Assembly (NCBI GenBank): GCA_914767715.1
Contig: OU612067.1
Location: forward strand, 29,920,162-29,984,161
DNA length: 64,000 nucleotides
Direction of reading: 5' to 3'
From: Membranipora membranacea
Taxonomy: Eukaryota; Bryozoa; Gymnolaemata; Cheilostomatida; Membraniporidae
The position numbers and the translations under genes are program-made. Shown here in pieces: positions 25,010 through 37,040 of this stretch (positions within the stretch are counted from its first letter, which is position 1; the number at the start of each line of letters is the position of its first letter). The notes under the pieces are model-generated. The model was not told the DNA's origin and ran no database searches. It saw only the letters and a list, made by a program, of their open reading frames with translations.

Positions 25010-25320
25010 GTACCCGGCCATAATGCCATGGCAAAAATGCCATTCGGACAAAATGCCATTGCCATAATGCCATTGTCATAATGCCATGGCCATAATGCCA
25101 TAGGTGAAAACAACACTGCACAATATACCAATGCCATAATACCAGTTGTACAAAACGCCAGTTGCGTCAAAATACCAGTGGATATAAAGCCAGATGTGTC
25201 AAAATACCAATGGATATAAAGCCAGATTGGACATAATACCATGCGGGACAACATACCATATCCCAAAATACCATTGCCAAAATGCCAAAATATATAACCA
25301 AAGGAGATCAAGCCACGTTG
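25010..25320 (-). repeat. Satellite of TGGCATTATGGC / TGGTATTTTG units, copy 1
   Basis: Short units built on CATAATGCCATGGC and AATACCAGTGGATATAAAGCCAG repeat through this interval. The same series occurs on the opposite strand at about 37765-38060 with near identity and in the same unit order, including the stretch that reads CACAATATACCAATGCCATAAT here. The repeat leaves long open frames by chance on one strand; these are not genes. Confidence 0.85.
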
Positions 25321-25329
25321 AACTTTTTT

Positions 25330-25435
25330 TTAGTCACATTACAGCTGCGGATTGCTCGATCAGAGTAGGGGGTGGTTCAGTTGGTTAGAGCCATCTCTTT
25401 CACTGTTCAAGTCTCGAAGTTTCTACATTTGAATT
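25330..25435 (+). repeat. tRNA-like module (SINE head) joined to the satellite
   Basis: GGTGGTTCAGTTGGTTAGAGC at 25371-25391 fits an RNA polymerase III A box, and TGTTCAAGTCTCG at 25404-25416 is a plausible B box about 15 bases further on. That spacing is shorter than in a real tRNA and there is no cloverleaf, so this is a tRNA-derived repeat. The module is also present, inverted, at about 37655-37760 beside the second satellite copy. Confidence 0.55.
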
Positions 25436-26029
25436 TTTTTCTCTAGGGTTAGTTGGGCCCCATTGTACTGAAGGCTAGTGTGTGTTGCAGAAATTGCAGC
25501 CAAATATTGCGCCGTCAAGTCGCCAACTCTGTGGGTTATGGCAAATTAATTGACTCTCTAAATTTGACCAACTTTATGTCTTGGCTTGAAGGGTTTTGAC
25601 TGGTCTTTTCTGATGCTATTACCGGCGTCATGAAGGCTAGCATGATTGCACTCTGGCCCTACCCACACCCCCGGTATGAACTTTTTGAACAAGCCTATGC
25701 AATTTCTTAACAAGGACCTCTCTCCTCACTTGTTATTGGTTTTCATAAATTCAAATTTGTTGGATCAAGCGTTGTATTCATGGTTTGTTATCATATTGAA
25801 AATATTTTGAATTGAGTATGAAATTAATAAAAGTTTCAAAACTTTATATTCAAAAAGCATTTGTAATGGCATGATTTTTAGTTTTTCAAAAATATGAGAA
25901 CTGTGACCCCTGATTTAATTCCCTTGATGTCACACAGAGTCCTATCTGGCTATCACTTGCGTGGCCCCAGAACTCTAATTCTAGATTCTGCACAATGGCT
26001 GGACCGAGTGCTTGTATCATCATCAGGGT

Positions 26030-26880
26030 TCAATGTAATTCCTTTTTCAGGCTTCTAAAATGTTCATAGATAGTTATGCTGTTCCTCTTTCTTCTAAAAA
26101 AGATCCGGAATATGAGCTGTTAATCTTCTGGTTAAAAATGTTGTTCGAGGTCTCAAAAAGGTATTCTCATAGTTTATGACAAGACAGTTGGTGATACACC
26201 ATTCATTTATCAGAGGTAAATTGCTCTTCGTAATTTCAGGTTCAGTGCTAAAATTATTAGTATTGTCAGCAAAAAAATTTCAATTTAGATCAGGTGATAC
26301 ATTTAAAAGGTCAACATTATAAATTATAAATAGTGCTGGCCGAGCACCGAACCCTGGGGAGCACCGATCATGACAGGCAGTAAACCGACTTAATTCATTT
26401 ACCAATACAAAATGTTTTCTATTTAAAAGATAATTTTCTAACAGTCGCTATGAGGGGGATAATATCTGAAAAAAATATCTGTTTACTTATTAGAACGCTG
26501 TGATTTATTGTATAAAAAGCTTTTGAAAGATATAAAATTAAACCCTGGGTGATTCTTCCATCAATAAAATGGCCGTTAAGTTGTTCCATTATAATATTGA
26601 TTGTGTCAGTTGTACTGTGCCCATCTAATGCCAAATTTGTTACAATGATTTTTAAATTTCCTCTATGGTTTTTGAATGCTTTTTGCTTATTTTGTGAAGT
26701 TTAGTACCCTCTTTGGTGAGTGTAAATAACTGCTTAGTCATCCAAGGTTTCTTGATAGTAGGACGTTGATGTTTTCTGGCACTAATTTTGTTGCTGGCAT
26801 TATCAATGCATGAGCTTGGTTTTCCATTGAAAGTTGGTGTCAGATATTTCTGTAACAATTTTGTTATTGTATAATTTCTT
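26030..26880 (-). mobile_element. Decayed LINE fragment
   Basis: Read on the minus strand, three reverse-transcriptase landmarks occur in order in different frames: a linker region near 26650-26858 (KPWMTKQLFTL), GLILYLSKAFYTINHSVL near 26500-26550 (from the D-L-S-K-A-F-D-T-I-N-H block), and MIGAPQGSVLG near 26345-26380. A remnant of the F-A-D-D-T block follows near 26265. Multiple stops mark it as inactive. Its sequence is not closely related to the LINE at 27.8-31.9 kb. Confidence 0.6.
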
Positions 26881-27807
26881 ATAATAACACATTAATTTAT
26901 TTTAGTTGTGTTCATCCGTAAGGAATTGTTGATCAGAAATGTTTAAATCTAAGGTGCACATTTTTATGTTCGGATTTAATAATAGTAAAAGATTATATAA
27001 AATAATTATTTTGGTTTTTGTACTCAGGTAGGGTTGGTCTGCATATGTGGTTTGTTTTATTTTTGAATAAATTTGTAAGTTACACTTCATGCGTATCACT
27101 ACCCTCTGATCCCATTTTCTCTTTTGCTGCACATACCATTTGCTATTTATATAACATGGCAAGACAAAATCATTGCACCACCAACACAGCAGACGGATGG
27201 TTCACAAACATGCCTTTAGTTGATATTTGCGCTAAGCAAAGTTCCAAAAATTTGCATCTTTGCAGGTCTAAAAGAAGGTGGAAGATCAATATCAGTTTTT
27301 TTCACATCATTTATGTGTGAGAAGTATAGTTCTTATGTGCAATTTATTTGGTAACTGGTAAGTGATAAATGACCAAGTTTACTGCTGTGGCGTCTTCACT
27401 TATCTCTCTGCAAACCTCACACCATGTGAAAAATTCTATCATTCAATTATAGTGGATCAATGTAATACATTGCAACACAGAGATTGTGAAGTGCCTTCTA
27501 TACTAATCATTCCATCTTCATGACTTTGCCACTTCGCTCACTCATTATTCTGTCATGGTGGATATGCATACTATGCACCAATCTCTAAGAAAAGGAGTTG
27601 TCCATTTACCTGACAGTGGAGGATAACTCCTCAAATATTATATTATAATAATGTTTTTATTGAGGTTTTCATATGCATAAGTATGTCATAAACAAAGGAA
27701 AATAACAACTTTTTGACCTCATAAACAAAACAAAAAAGAAAGAAAAATATTTATAGATATGGACAGAAATGATAATCAGTTGGGAGAAAAATTTTACAAT
27801 ATGTGAT
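26881..27807. other. No feature beyond one hairpin
   Basis: AT-rich sequence between two LINE fragments. The only clear structure is the inverted pair AGGAGTTGTCC (27593-27603) and GGATAACTCCT (27621-27631), one mismatch in eleven, which belongs to a small recurring family described in the findings. Confidence 0.4.
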
Positions 27808-27957
27808 TGATTGATTGATATATATTATTACGCTTTACTAAATGAAATGAATTGGTTTAAAAATCTTGTTTTACCATATTTGGTCCTATATTTTGGTTTA
27901 ATTATTCTTCGTCCTGCCCGCAAAACTCTATTGTGCATTTTGCAGGAATTGATTAGT

Positions 27958-30721
27958 TTAAGGATGAAAAAATGAGGTGTTCTTGCCTAGAGTGGCATTA
28001 TTGACAAACCTATCAAAAGTTGCCCTCCTCCTGTCACCCAGAGTGGAAAGATTTAAAATCTCACGACCAGTTGAGATAGAAAAAAATGAGTTGGTACCAA
28101 GAATTATCCTGATGGCTCTGTTTTGACAAAGTTCTAACAAGTTAGAGTTGTAATCAGAAGTATTTAATAACAGAGAAGAATGATACTCCAAGATGGGACG
28201 AACATACGATTTATAAGTTTGAAGCAGATGTGAAGGATTGACAAATTTTCGAATTTTAGAGAGACAGAATAAAACTCTGTTAGATTTTAATACCAGGGAC
28301 TCAACATAGGTTTTCAATGACAGATGCTGGTCCAAGATCACGCCTAAGAGTTTAATTGAAGTTGCTGATTTGATTTGTACATTATTTGAAACAAGATTAG
28401 GTATTGTTTCAACATTTCTGTTCGAAAATACACAAAACTGGGTTTTGTCTAAATTTAGATTAAAACCATTGACAGAATACCAATTTGTTACCATTGTAAC
28501 AAGAGATTCTGATTTTGATATTGCTTCATTTAGAGAATCGGATATCTCAAAAATCAAAGTATCATCAGCAAAGGCAAATGAATTTGAAAATTTACCTAAT
28601 AAATCATTTATGGCAATATTGAAAAGCAATGGCCCCAAAATTGAACCTTGAGGAACACCACTTTTAATATTTAGAACTCCAGATGTGGCATTGCCAACTT
28701 TAAAACACTGAAATCTATTATTCAAATAGGACAATAGCATTGATTGAGCTGATTCCGCTATACCGAGATATTTTAATTTGGTGAGCAAAAGTTGATGATT
28801 TACTGAATCAAATGCCTTTCTAACGTCCGATGATAATGCTGAAATATAGCAAGGTGAAGAAGAATCAAGTTTTGATTTCCAGACATCTAGAAGACTGAGT
28901 AAAAGTTGCTCACAAGTATGGCTCTTACGGAATCCAAATTGTCTAATATTTAGTAATTTATGACTTGCAAGGAATGTAGACAGTTGGTCATTCATAAATG
29001 TTTCAAAGATTTTAGACATAATTGGCAGTGAAGAAATTGGTCTGTAATTAGAGGGATTTGTATGGTCACCTTTCTTGAAGATAGGTGTAACCAATGCCAC
29101 TTTTAAAGAACTAGGAAAACTTTTTGTGAGAAAGCTTTCATTGATGAGAATTGTTATAGGTAAAGCAATAATGTTTGATAAGATTTGATATATAAAAGTT
29201 GGAATTTTTTCAACACCTCCTCTCTTTTTTGGTGACATTGAAAGAAGTTTGCGACGTACTTGTTCAGTTGAAATTTTAGTAAACTCAAACTTGGTTAGAG
29301 GAGTATTCTACGTCATATGTTGACATGCATCCTTGACATCCAGTTTCTGTTGAGAGCAAATTGACGTGAAGAAAGTGTTAAATGTATCTCTTTTTCATCT
29401 GTTACTAAAGTGTTATTGAACACTAAAGAGTCAATTTCACTTTTCTTGTCCACTTTTCCCAAAAGAGTTCCACATGTTTGGTAGAATGATGATTTAGAAT
29501 CATTTAGTTTATGAATGTAATAATACTTTTTGGCTTTTCTAATCTGATTTAGTGTATAGCTTTTAAGTTTTCTAAAGTCATCTAACGTTGAAGGTTGAAT
29601 ATTTTGGTTTTTGGGAGATTTGAAAATGGATTTGTATGTCTGATTTTTTAAACGTATCAATCAAAGCAGTGCGCTATTCATCCACGGATTTTTGTGGTGA
29701 CGTATTCTCCTAATCATGATAGGTGCATGATTGTTCAATAAATTTGAGATGAGTGAATCAAATAAATCAATTCTCTCATCAAGGCTCCTAGATGTATCAG
29801 AACAAAGTTGTAAAAAAGGCAATGACTTAGCATGATTAAAGAAAGCGATGTTATCAATAGATTTAAAATTGCGGAAATGTATGAGTTTTCGTCTAGGCCT
29901 TATTATTTTACTAACTTTTAATATTACAAAGGTAGCGTAATGATCAGAAACAGTTCTATCACAAGTCAAAATCCCAGATTTTTCAACTTCTAAGTTTTTG
30001 CTTGCATAAATATGATCCAATAGACTCTCATTGCCTTTATTACTGCAAATTAATAACACCTGTAAGTTTCTGTTCCAAGTTCAAAAAAATCTAGTCCTAT
30101 TCTGATTGAAATTTGTTCCCTAGTATTTTGATTCCAATTGATATTAAAATCGCCTAGAAGAACAACTTGCTTTCCTTTTAATTCTCTCATATTTAAAACT
30201 TCTATCAGACACTCTATGAAATCAGACTTTTTTACATCAGGAGGTATATAAATAGAAGAAACTATTGTGGGTTTATGTGAGAAATTGATTTCAATCCACA
30301 CCGAGTCACAAAAATCAGACAAGCGGTCTTTAGGCTTATCAAGAACGCTGAAACTCAACTTAGAACCAACAAAAATGGCTGCACCCCCTGCTCTTGATTT
30401 TAAGGTTGAATTACGGTCAGAACGAACAATACTAAAACAAGGCAAAGTTACAAGTGAATCTGGTATTTCAGGCCGCAACCATGTTTCATTGACTGAAAAA
30501 ATGTCAACACTCTCATTGAGGTTCAGGGATTCAAAAAATGAAAAACGTTTCAACAATGATCTGACATTGTGATGTAAAATGCGGATTCCTTGATTACTTT
30601 CATTAAAATAGTTTGGCCTGAAATTTTGATCAGCTAGACAATCAATATCATTCCATAACTTCCTATGATAAAATAGATTTGTGTCAAAAACATTATTGCC
30701 TGAAACATTTGTGTTTATCAT
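27958..30721 (-). pseudogene. LINE ORF2: endonuclease plus reverse transcriptase, frameshifted
   Basis: The endonuclease part (30721 to about 29900) shows LHHNVRSLLKR, NETWLRPEI, AGGAAIFVGSKL, SSIYIPP, VVLLGDFNINWNQN and, after a frame change near 30055, LLDHIYAS and TVSDHYATF with the catalytic Asp-His. The middle domain (29313-30059) is split again near 29660 and near 29300. The reverse transcriptase (29238-27958) is intact over 426 codons: NYRPISSLPIMSKIFE, SSDVRKAFDSVNHQLL, KSGVPQGSILGPLLFN, SFAFADDTLIF (catalytic F-A-D-D) and IKLLGVILDQHLSLKTY. At least three frame breaks prevent a single product. Confidence 0.85.
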
Positions 30722-31933
30722 TTGAAGATTTTTTGTGACGTAATTCTTCTACATTAAGTAAAATATTATATTGAGAGCGAAATTCTACTCCATTTTGAAT
30801 GGCTCTATCTTTGTCGATATCGTTTAAAAATTGCAATTTTACCGCACGAAGTGGCTTTCCATCAGTTGTAGTAATTCGGTAGGCTGTTGTGCATCTGTAA
30901 TCTGCATTGACATCCATAACAATATCTTCAGGTGTCATATGAAGTGGAACTCCTTTAACAACAGCAACATGTGGGACAGGTTGAATGGTAAACCTTGCTT
31001 TGGAACCCCCAAAAGTCGATTCATCCCATTTTTCAACAATCTTCTTTAGGTCTGATTGGTGAGAGAGTTGAATTAAAAATTTGCATTTAGATAGGTTTTT
31101 TTTTATAAAATTTATAACTATTGATAAAATCAACTTTAGTAGAACCGTGACGTTGGCAAATTGCCATCCGTATTTTGTCTATGTTGATGTTTGGTATTTC
31201 TGTAGGTTGTAAGTCATGTATGACGAATGACCTCTTTGGTTCAAATGGTATTTTGTTCCTTTGTTCTGCATTCTTAGGAATTCTGCGAAGAATCTCATTT
31301 TTCTTGGGTTTCACAGCTGCTTTGTCAGCATACCTAGTTATTTTGTCAGAAAGTCCAACAGTTGATTCATTGAGTTTTAGGAATTCCTCTTTTATCAAGG
31401 AAGAATTCCTTTCTACTATTTGCTCTTTGTTGGCTTCCATCGCCGTATTGAGAGTTGATAATATAATACCATTCTGTTTCACAATAATGTTTTCAAGGGC
31501 ATCTACCCTGGTGATTAGTTTAGTAATCTGATCTAAAATTTGTGGACATAGATGACAACTAGTATTAACTTGCCCATGTCCTGTTGTGCTTTGCTGTGCA
31601 GATGTTGAAGCTTCTATTACGTTATCCAATGACATGGTACTAAAGGAATCAATGCTTTTGTATCTTCCTCGAAGTTTGGCTTGAGAAAGTCACTTTCAGT
31701 GCAGCTTATGTATTTTACTGCAGTACCACTTTCTTTGAGGTACTGCTTAACTGATTCAAGATCGTTGAATCCTTTATATGCGGATGATTTAATACCAATT
31801 ACGGAATGGCTGCAGGAGAGCCAGTTCTTGAATAATCCCGTTATTTTTCCTTTAGATACTGCATACAATAGATAGTTACCATTTGTTCTTTATTTTTCCG
31901 CTTCCGCTTCTTTTCACGAGTGTTTTGATCCAT
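30693..31933 (-). pseudogene. LINE ORF1 with RNase H1-type hybrid-binding domain and coiled coil
   Basis: The start MDQNTREKKRKRKNK (31933) is strongly basic. After a one-base frame change near 31880 comes YAVSKGKITGLFKNWLSC...YKGFNDLESVKQYL (about 31620-31868). This matches the RNase H1 N-terminal hybrid-binding (viroplasmin-like) fold: Y-A-V-x-K-G-x-x-x-G-I/L, a tryptophan, and Y-K-x-F. After a second frame change near 31650 there is a Cys pair (CHLCP), a heptad-rich region (about 31400-31540), then a basic segment. A third frame change lies in a run of nine A (plus-strand T) near 31097, after which DLKKIVEKWDESTFGG and a globular C-terminal domain run to a stop at 30693. It overlaps ORF2 by about 29 bases. 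Role inferred: nucleic-acid-binding chaperone for retrotransposition. Confidence 0.65.
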
Positions 31934-33487
31934 AAAATTAACAAAATTTATAACAAACTTATCGAGTTAAGTTTTTTGCTTCTTGACAACTCGATGTCAC
32001 GCACAACAATCGGTTAACCAAACTGTACAATAATCACTCATTTAACTATGCTTTATATAGTGACATTATCAAGTGTTCATGACATAATGTCATATACAGA
32101 AGTCTGGATAAGCACCATGGCATGAAAATTTATCTGCAATTGCCCTGATAGTCCTATGAAAGTAGTTTGTCTTTTCCTATCTAACAAAATAAAAAAATGG
32201 CAGCTCAGTTGAGGCTTATGCCATCCAACAAGCGTGGTGGAAGGAAAATGCACTTTCAGGGTTTTTCATACACTGAGAGGCGCGACACATACATATCAAC
32301 TTTTTGGGTTTGCTCAGAAAGAGTGAAGTTTGGATGTAAAGGGACGCTAAGGACAAACAAAGACCTCACAAATCCCCAGATATATATTATATGTGTGTAC
32401 ATTGCATGTATTGCATACTATTACTTTTGTCTGAAAGCACAATATGTATTGCTGTATGTGCTGTGCTGTATCATGCCACAGGTTAGCTTTGAGAAAGAAG
32501 GATAACTTGTGATAAAATTTGCGGCTATGTTGTGACCAAGCTGGCTGTGTTTCAAACAAACAATCTCATAGATATGTTTGGATGTCACATAGTAGATCCT
32601 GATTGCTTGGGTAAATCTGCATGGTCAGCTGAACAACTCATTTCTTAATTTGATAACTAAGAATAGAAAACATCATTAGCAGGCGCGAAAGCCACAAATT
32701 TACCGAACTGAATTGTAGTGATTGGTTTGATTCTCTCTTGAAAAACTCAATATGGTTACTGGGGTGAAACCTTCGAGGGACATATTTTTTCTCCCCATGT
32801 GATTTTTCCGTGTCCAATAATTTTCACTTTGTTACAGCCGCGTATCCCACACACTCATGATACTGACGACTGCAAGATTGATGTCGATCTGGGAAGGACA
32901 GAGTTGAAGCGAAGGGCCGCTGATACCAGAGATAAGCCGGGGACAATCAGAACCATTGTACTACAAGACATGCCTGATGCCAGTAAAACTGTAAGCTCAT
33001 TCAAACTTATCTTCTCCTGCAAATTTAGGATCTGACTGAATAAATAAATAGTGGCGATAACTCATAGGGCTCAGATATTTCATGTTGTGAGAAGGATTAC
33101 AAGGTGGCTCAGTCGGAAAAATCATTGGTTGTTAATGTCTGTGTCACAGGCGGTGCATCAACCTCTCTGCAAATACCAAGTGTGCACTGATTGTACTGTC
33201 TCACCATCGAGTCTCCAAGAATTATAAATCAATGAAAATGTTTTCAGATGTCAATTGCCTTCTAACAAATCCACATGAGGTTACAAATATATTGTACGTT
33301 GTATACCTAAGGATACAATACATGAGAATGCTTATGCAAAACAGTTAGATTATATACCCACCTGTATCCAAGCCATACACCTGGAAAAATGAATGGAGGA
33401 TAACTATCAGCCTCACTTTAAAACTGTGTTTTTTCGAAATATCTAAGGTCTATCATTTTTGTGAGGGAAAAATTAAAAAGAAGCCCG

Positions 33488-33520
33488 ACTCCTAACCACT
33501 ATACCACCCTGCTACCCGAG
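33488..33520 (-). repeat. tRNA-like A-box fragment
   Basis: The minus strand reads GGGTGGTATAGTGGTTAGGA, a good A box of the Glu/Asp tRNA type. No B box or cloverleaf follows, so it is likely the truncated head of a tRNA-derived SINE. It lies in an intron of the MULE relic. Confidence 0.35.
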
Positions 33521-34604
33521 CTTTCAATATGTCAATATGAAGGATACTGTTGTATTTTTTTATTATTATTATTACAGTTATTGTTTTATTAATTTTTTTT
33601 CCTCATTTTTTTCAGGAATTATTTTCCAACAACGCCACAAGGAAGACGGTACAGAGAGCTAGAGCTCTGCAGCTTCCACCGCTCCCCCAAAATATGGAGG
33701 TTATTGAAATCCCACACATTTTACAGCAGACAATTGGTGATGTACCGTTGCCATTCTTGCTGCATGATAATAGGACACAGGGAAGGCGGCTTATTATATT
33801 TGCTTCTCGACAATGTTTGCAGCAGCTCAGTGAGGCAAGGCATTGACCTATATTAATCATGTCTGAATAATTGAACATTAGATCTACAGTGTCAGAATTA
33901 AGCCAAAACTGTAATGCTGGAGATGTTATTCCAAAATTGATTATCAGCCTGTGTGATTTGGCTTTGCATCAATAACTGCATCAATAGATGGAGTAGGTGT
34001 TTTTTAAGGTTACTTTGCACGCTATCAGAGATTCACAGCTTGTAAAAATAGGCTTTAAGTTATTTCTACCTAATATATTCAATAGCATTTTCTTAAATAT
34101 GAATTGTAATTTTAGGTTCGTGGATGGAAATTTTGGAATGTCACCCCAAAATCTTCAGTTTCAACAGCTCTACGTCATAAGAGGAAACTTAGCTCAGACT
34201 GCGGTATCACTGGTATACATCCTAATGGAGAGACTCGACCAGGAGGCCTACACAGAAACACTCAATGTCATTCAACATCAGTGCAACCATCATAACATTC
34301 CTCTCAATCCCATGTACATTCACATGGATTTTGAGTTGGCTGCATGGAATGCAACAGCCCTGGTATATCCTCAGGCAACTGTATCAGGTTGCTTCTACCA
34401 CTTGTGCCAGGTGGGTGAAGGGATAATAAACTAAGGATATCCATTGTCCGATCTCTTTATTAGACTATAACAAGGATACAATATGATACAAAAATAGGAT
34501 ACACAAAATTGGATTTGGATATTCATGAAAACCCAAACCAATGAGCTGCAGCAAAATTAAGATTTTCTTTATCAAATTATAGATCTATTACAACTGTGTT
34601 TGGA

Positions 34605-34830
34605 GTAGGATGTTGCTCAGTTGGTTAGCGCGCCTGCCCTCTAACGCTCACGCGTTTCAGGTCTCAGGTCCGAATCCTGCTGCAGTCTCCTGACTACTTG
34701 GCTCAATTGACGCCCCAGATGTGCTCCAACCTGCCTGAAAACTGAGAGCAACTTGGCCCCAAATAAGGCGGCCGGGCCCTCAAGGCACCTTTATTTCTCA
34801 GTCTTCGCCTTGCGATTTTAACCCACATTT
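34605..34830 (+). repeat. tRNA-derived SINE in a MULE intron
   Basis: TGCTCAGTTGGTTAGCGC (34612-34629) is an A box and AGGTCCGAATCC (34666-34677) a near-consensus B box, about 37 bases apart. The text between does not fold as a tRNA and a 150-base body follows (TGACGCCCCAGATGTGC, GCAACTTGGCCCCAAATAAGG, GGGCCCTCAAGGCACC). That is the plan of a tRNA-headed SINE. It sits inside the intron 34411-34940 of the decayed transposase, so it arrived after or during that element's history here. Confidence 0.65.
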
Positions 34831-36257
34831 AACCCACATATGTTATGTATGATAACTTGTTCACCAACTAATTCTGACTAATTTCAACTTTGTTTGATGA
34901 TTTTTCTATTTTCTATATTTCATTGGTCTCTTTATTTCAGAGTACGTGTCGGCATGTACAAATGATAAATGGACTGGTTCAACAGTATATGGCTGTTGAA
35001 GAAGTCAAGCTCTTCGTGGGGATGGTTGATGGCCTAGCATTCCTACCAGAAAATGATGTTGTTGGAGGAATGAGGTTGCTAAGAAGGATAGTCCCTAATA
35101 TCGAAGGTATTTGCAGATGACAACACATATGGTTGGCGTTCAATGTACCTACAGCAAACTAGTGCTGCTGTCGTCATTTGTTTTGCATAAAAACCATAGT
35201 TGATCTCATTTGGAAGTCCCAGTCAATGGCTTAGGCTGGGGTTTATGATGTCCGTGTGTTGGAATTCAGATCAAATTCTTTTCATTAATACATTTATATG
35301 TCATTGAGTATATCATTTTTTCATGGTGTTGGGTGGCATGGAAATATGGGAATTGTTAGATGTTTGTTAAGCTCCATGAAGAAGAAAATATGAGGTTTTA
35401 TGCTCACAAATTGTTGTCATTTATAAATAATAGAAGACATTTAAGGCTATACAACATGATGTGAGTACCAAGCATGAGTGTGATACTAACAACTCCTTCA
35501 TGGCACATGGAAGATGCCCAACTCCTAATATGATGTTAATTGCAACTCACTTTTTTTTAGGATTACCAGACCTTCTGGACCTGGATTAGGATTCTTGGCA
35601 AGGAGGAATGGGGAGCCTCGCTTTCCTCCAAACAAGTGGAATATGCATGAGATAACAGTGAATGACCTACCACGGACAAACAACTATTGTGAGTCCTGGA
35701 ATAGTAGGTGAGAAACGAAGCATAATCAATACATCATCTGTGACACTTTGTAACTTGTAGAACAAATAATGTGTCAGCCAAAACCATATTGACTCATAAA
35801 GGACAATTATGAAGTGAATTTTATCCAGAGAAATAAAAAAAGCTCGCTCGCACAGAAGCTTAGTTAATGTTCATCCGGATTGTAGTATATTTTCAGATTT
35901 GATCGTTACGAATTGGCAAATTGATATTTATTCGACCAATTCATTGAATTATTTAACTAGAACATAATCCTTTGCACTTTCAGAATGAAGAAGCTCAAGG
36001 GAACAGACCATCCAACTATGTGGGATCTTCTCAAAACCCTAGAGAAGAGGACATGGTGGCCAGACTCGATATTAACAATACAGCCATCGGCAACCCTCCA
36101 AAGAAGGTTGTCAAACGGGTATATCGAGAACTAACAACCAGGCTCAAGGAACTGTGCAGGCAGTACGATGCAGGAGATGTCAAATATGGAGGTCTTTCTC
36201 CGCCGAATAGGATACAACATTCGGTGGAAAGCACCAGCCCATCATATTGAGCATTGA

Positions 36258-36829
36258 CGAGTTATAGCTTGACTACTTTTGTACTACTACATTCCACTTG
36301 TAAATTTATTTGATTACATTTTAAGAGTTGTCTCATTTGATAAAAGTAACAGACAACTCCCATTTTGGTAATAAACTGTTTAAATATATAACCCTAACAA
36401 TATATATCTCAACCTTCTCTGAAAGCTTTGAATGAATGATCCTCGTCAAACACCCAAGAGTCCCAATACAAAGATAAATAAGAACAATAGGGTAGGGGCC
36501 ATTTTGTGCAAACCAAAAGCAGATGATATAAAGTGTACATATGGCAAAGGACAACTTGTAACCATATACATGACAATATTGCTGTTGAATATCTTCTCTT
36601 TAAAATCTATTGAAATATATTAACACAATTGGTGTCGACAGCAGTATCCTTGTGTCACAAATAATGCATCAAACTTTATATGTCATCCAATGGATGTCCA
36701 CAGGCGATATTTGCTAATTATACATAAATGTGAGATGATTGTGGTCGAACAGTGTTCTTGATTCTCCTAAATTTGTCAGAAGAACTATTTCACATGGACA
36801 CATCTGTTCTCTGCTCTTTTTAAAATTCA
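36258..36829. other. No gene; one hairpin
   Basis: AT-rich. An inverted pair GAGTTGTCT (36325-36333) and AGACAACTC (36351-36359) is the only structure noted; it belongs to the same recurring hairpin family as those at 27.6, 37.45, 44.75 and 59.8 kb. Confidence 0.4.
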
Positions 36830-37040
36830 TGGTCGGCAGCAGTTCCATTCCCAGATGGATAAAATACTCTTTAAATTATCGATCCTGTACCTTGCAATGT
36901 AGGTATGCCTCAGGGCAGGGTACTAGGCACGATGTTGTTTAACTGTGTGATTGCCTCATTACCTAGGCTCCTAGATACTATCGGGGTGAAATGCCACTGT
37001 ATGTTGATGACACTCAGTTCTGGGTGAGTTTCTGTGCGCG
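36830..37040 (+). mobile_element. Small reverse-transcriptase fragment
   Basis: Within about 200 bases: VGMPQGRVLGTMLFN near 36900-36945, from the G-V-P-Q-G-S-V-L-G-P block, and, in another frame, YVDDTQFW near 36998-37023, a Y-V-D-D catalytic block. The spacing is right for a LINE reverse transcriptase. Both ends are missing. The Y-V-D-D-T-Q form differs from the F-A-D-D and Y-A-D-D copies elsewhere in the window. Confidence 0.55.

Larger units (their letters stand above)
27808..31950 (-). mobile_element. Nearly full-length two-ORF LINE, inactivated
   Basis: The element reads leftward. ORF1 starts at 31933 and ORF2 spans about 30721-27958. A 3' UTR of about 150 bases ends in an ATCA microsatellite tail near 27808-27822. 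This is the same tail type as the LINE ending at 7.16 kb. Both ORFs are interrupted by single-base frameshifts, listed in the two entries below. The order, with an apurinic endonuclease before the reverse transcriptase and no RNase H seen, fits CR1/Jockey-type elements. It is the most complete retrotransposon in the window. Confidence 0.85.
32197..36257 (+). pseudogene. FLYWCH/MULE-type transposase relic with introns
   Basis: Exon-like blocks in order: 32197 to about 32390, a FLYWCH zinc-binding start (SNKRGGRKMHFQGFSY, FWVC, FGCKGTLRT); 32838-32990, the following THDTDDCKID...ELKRRAADTRD segment; 33617 to about 33845; 34116-34410, the DDE core (FVDGNFGMSPQNLQFQQLYV, then YIHMDFELAAWNATA and CFYHLC); 34941-35106; 35561-35707 (RFPPNKWNMHEITVNDLP, RTNNYCESWNSR); and 35984-36257, ending FLRRIGYNIRWKAP and a stop. 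GT-AG borders fit most joins. Disruptions: the join that should give W-F-V-D needs a donor at 33845, where the sequence is AC, not GT; exon 6 changes frame after LPDLLDLD; the last exon changes frame twice, near 36050 and 36185. It was a cut-and-paste transposase and is now probably dead. Confidence 0.7.

Noticed and set aside
24991-25311. A 106-codon minus-strand frame starting MISFGYIFWHFGNGIL, with a near twin on the plus strand at 37768-38061
   Set aside because: Both read through the same satellite module. The match reflects the DNA repeat; codon positions show no protein-like constraint.
34605-34690. Intact tRNA gene
   Set aside because: A and B boxes are present but no acceptor stem or anticodon arm can be formed; it is better explained as a SINE head.
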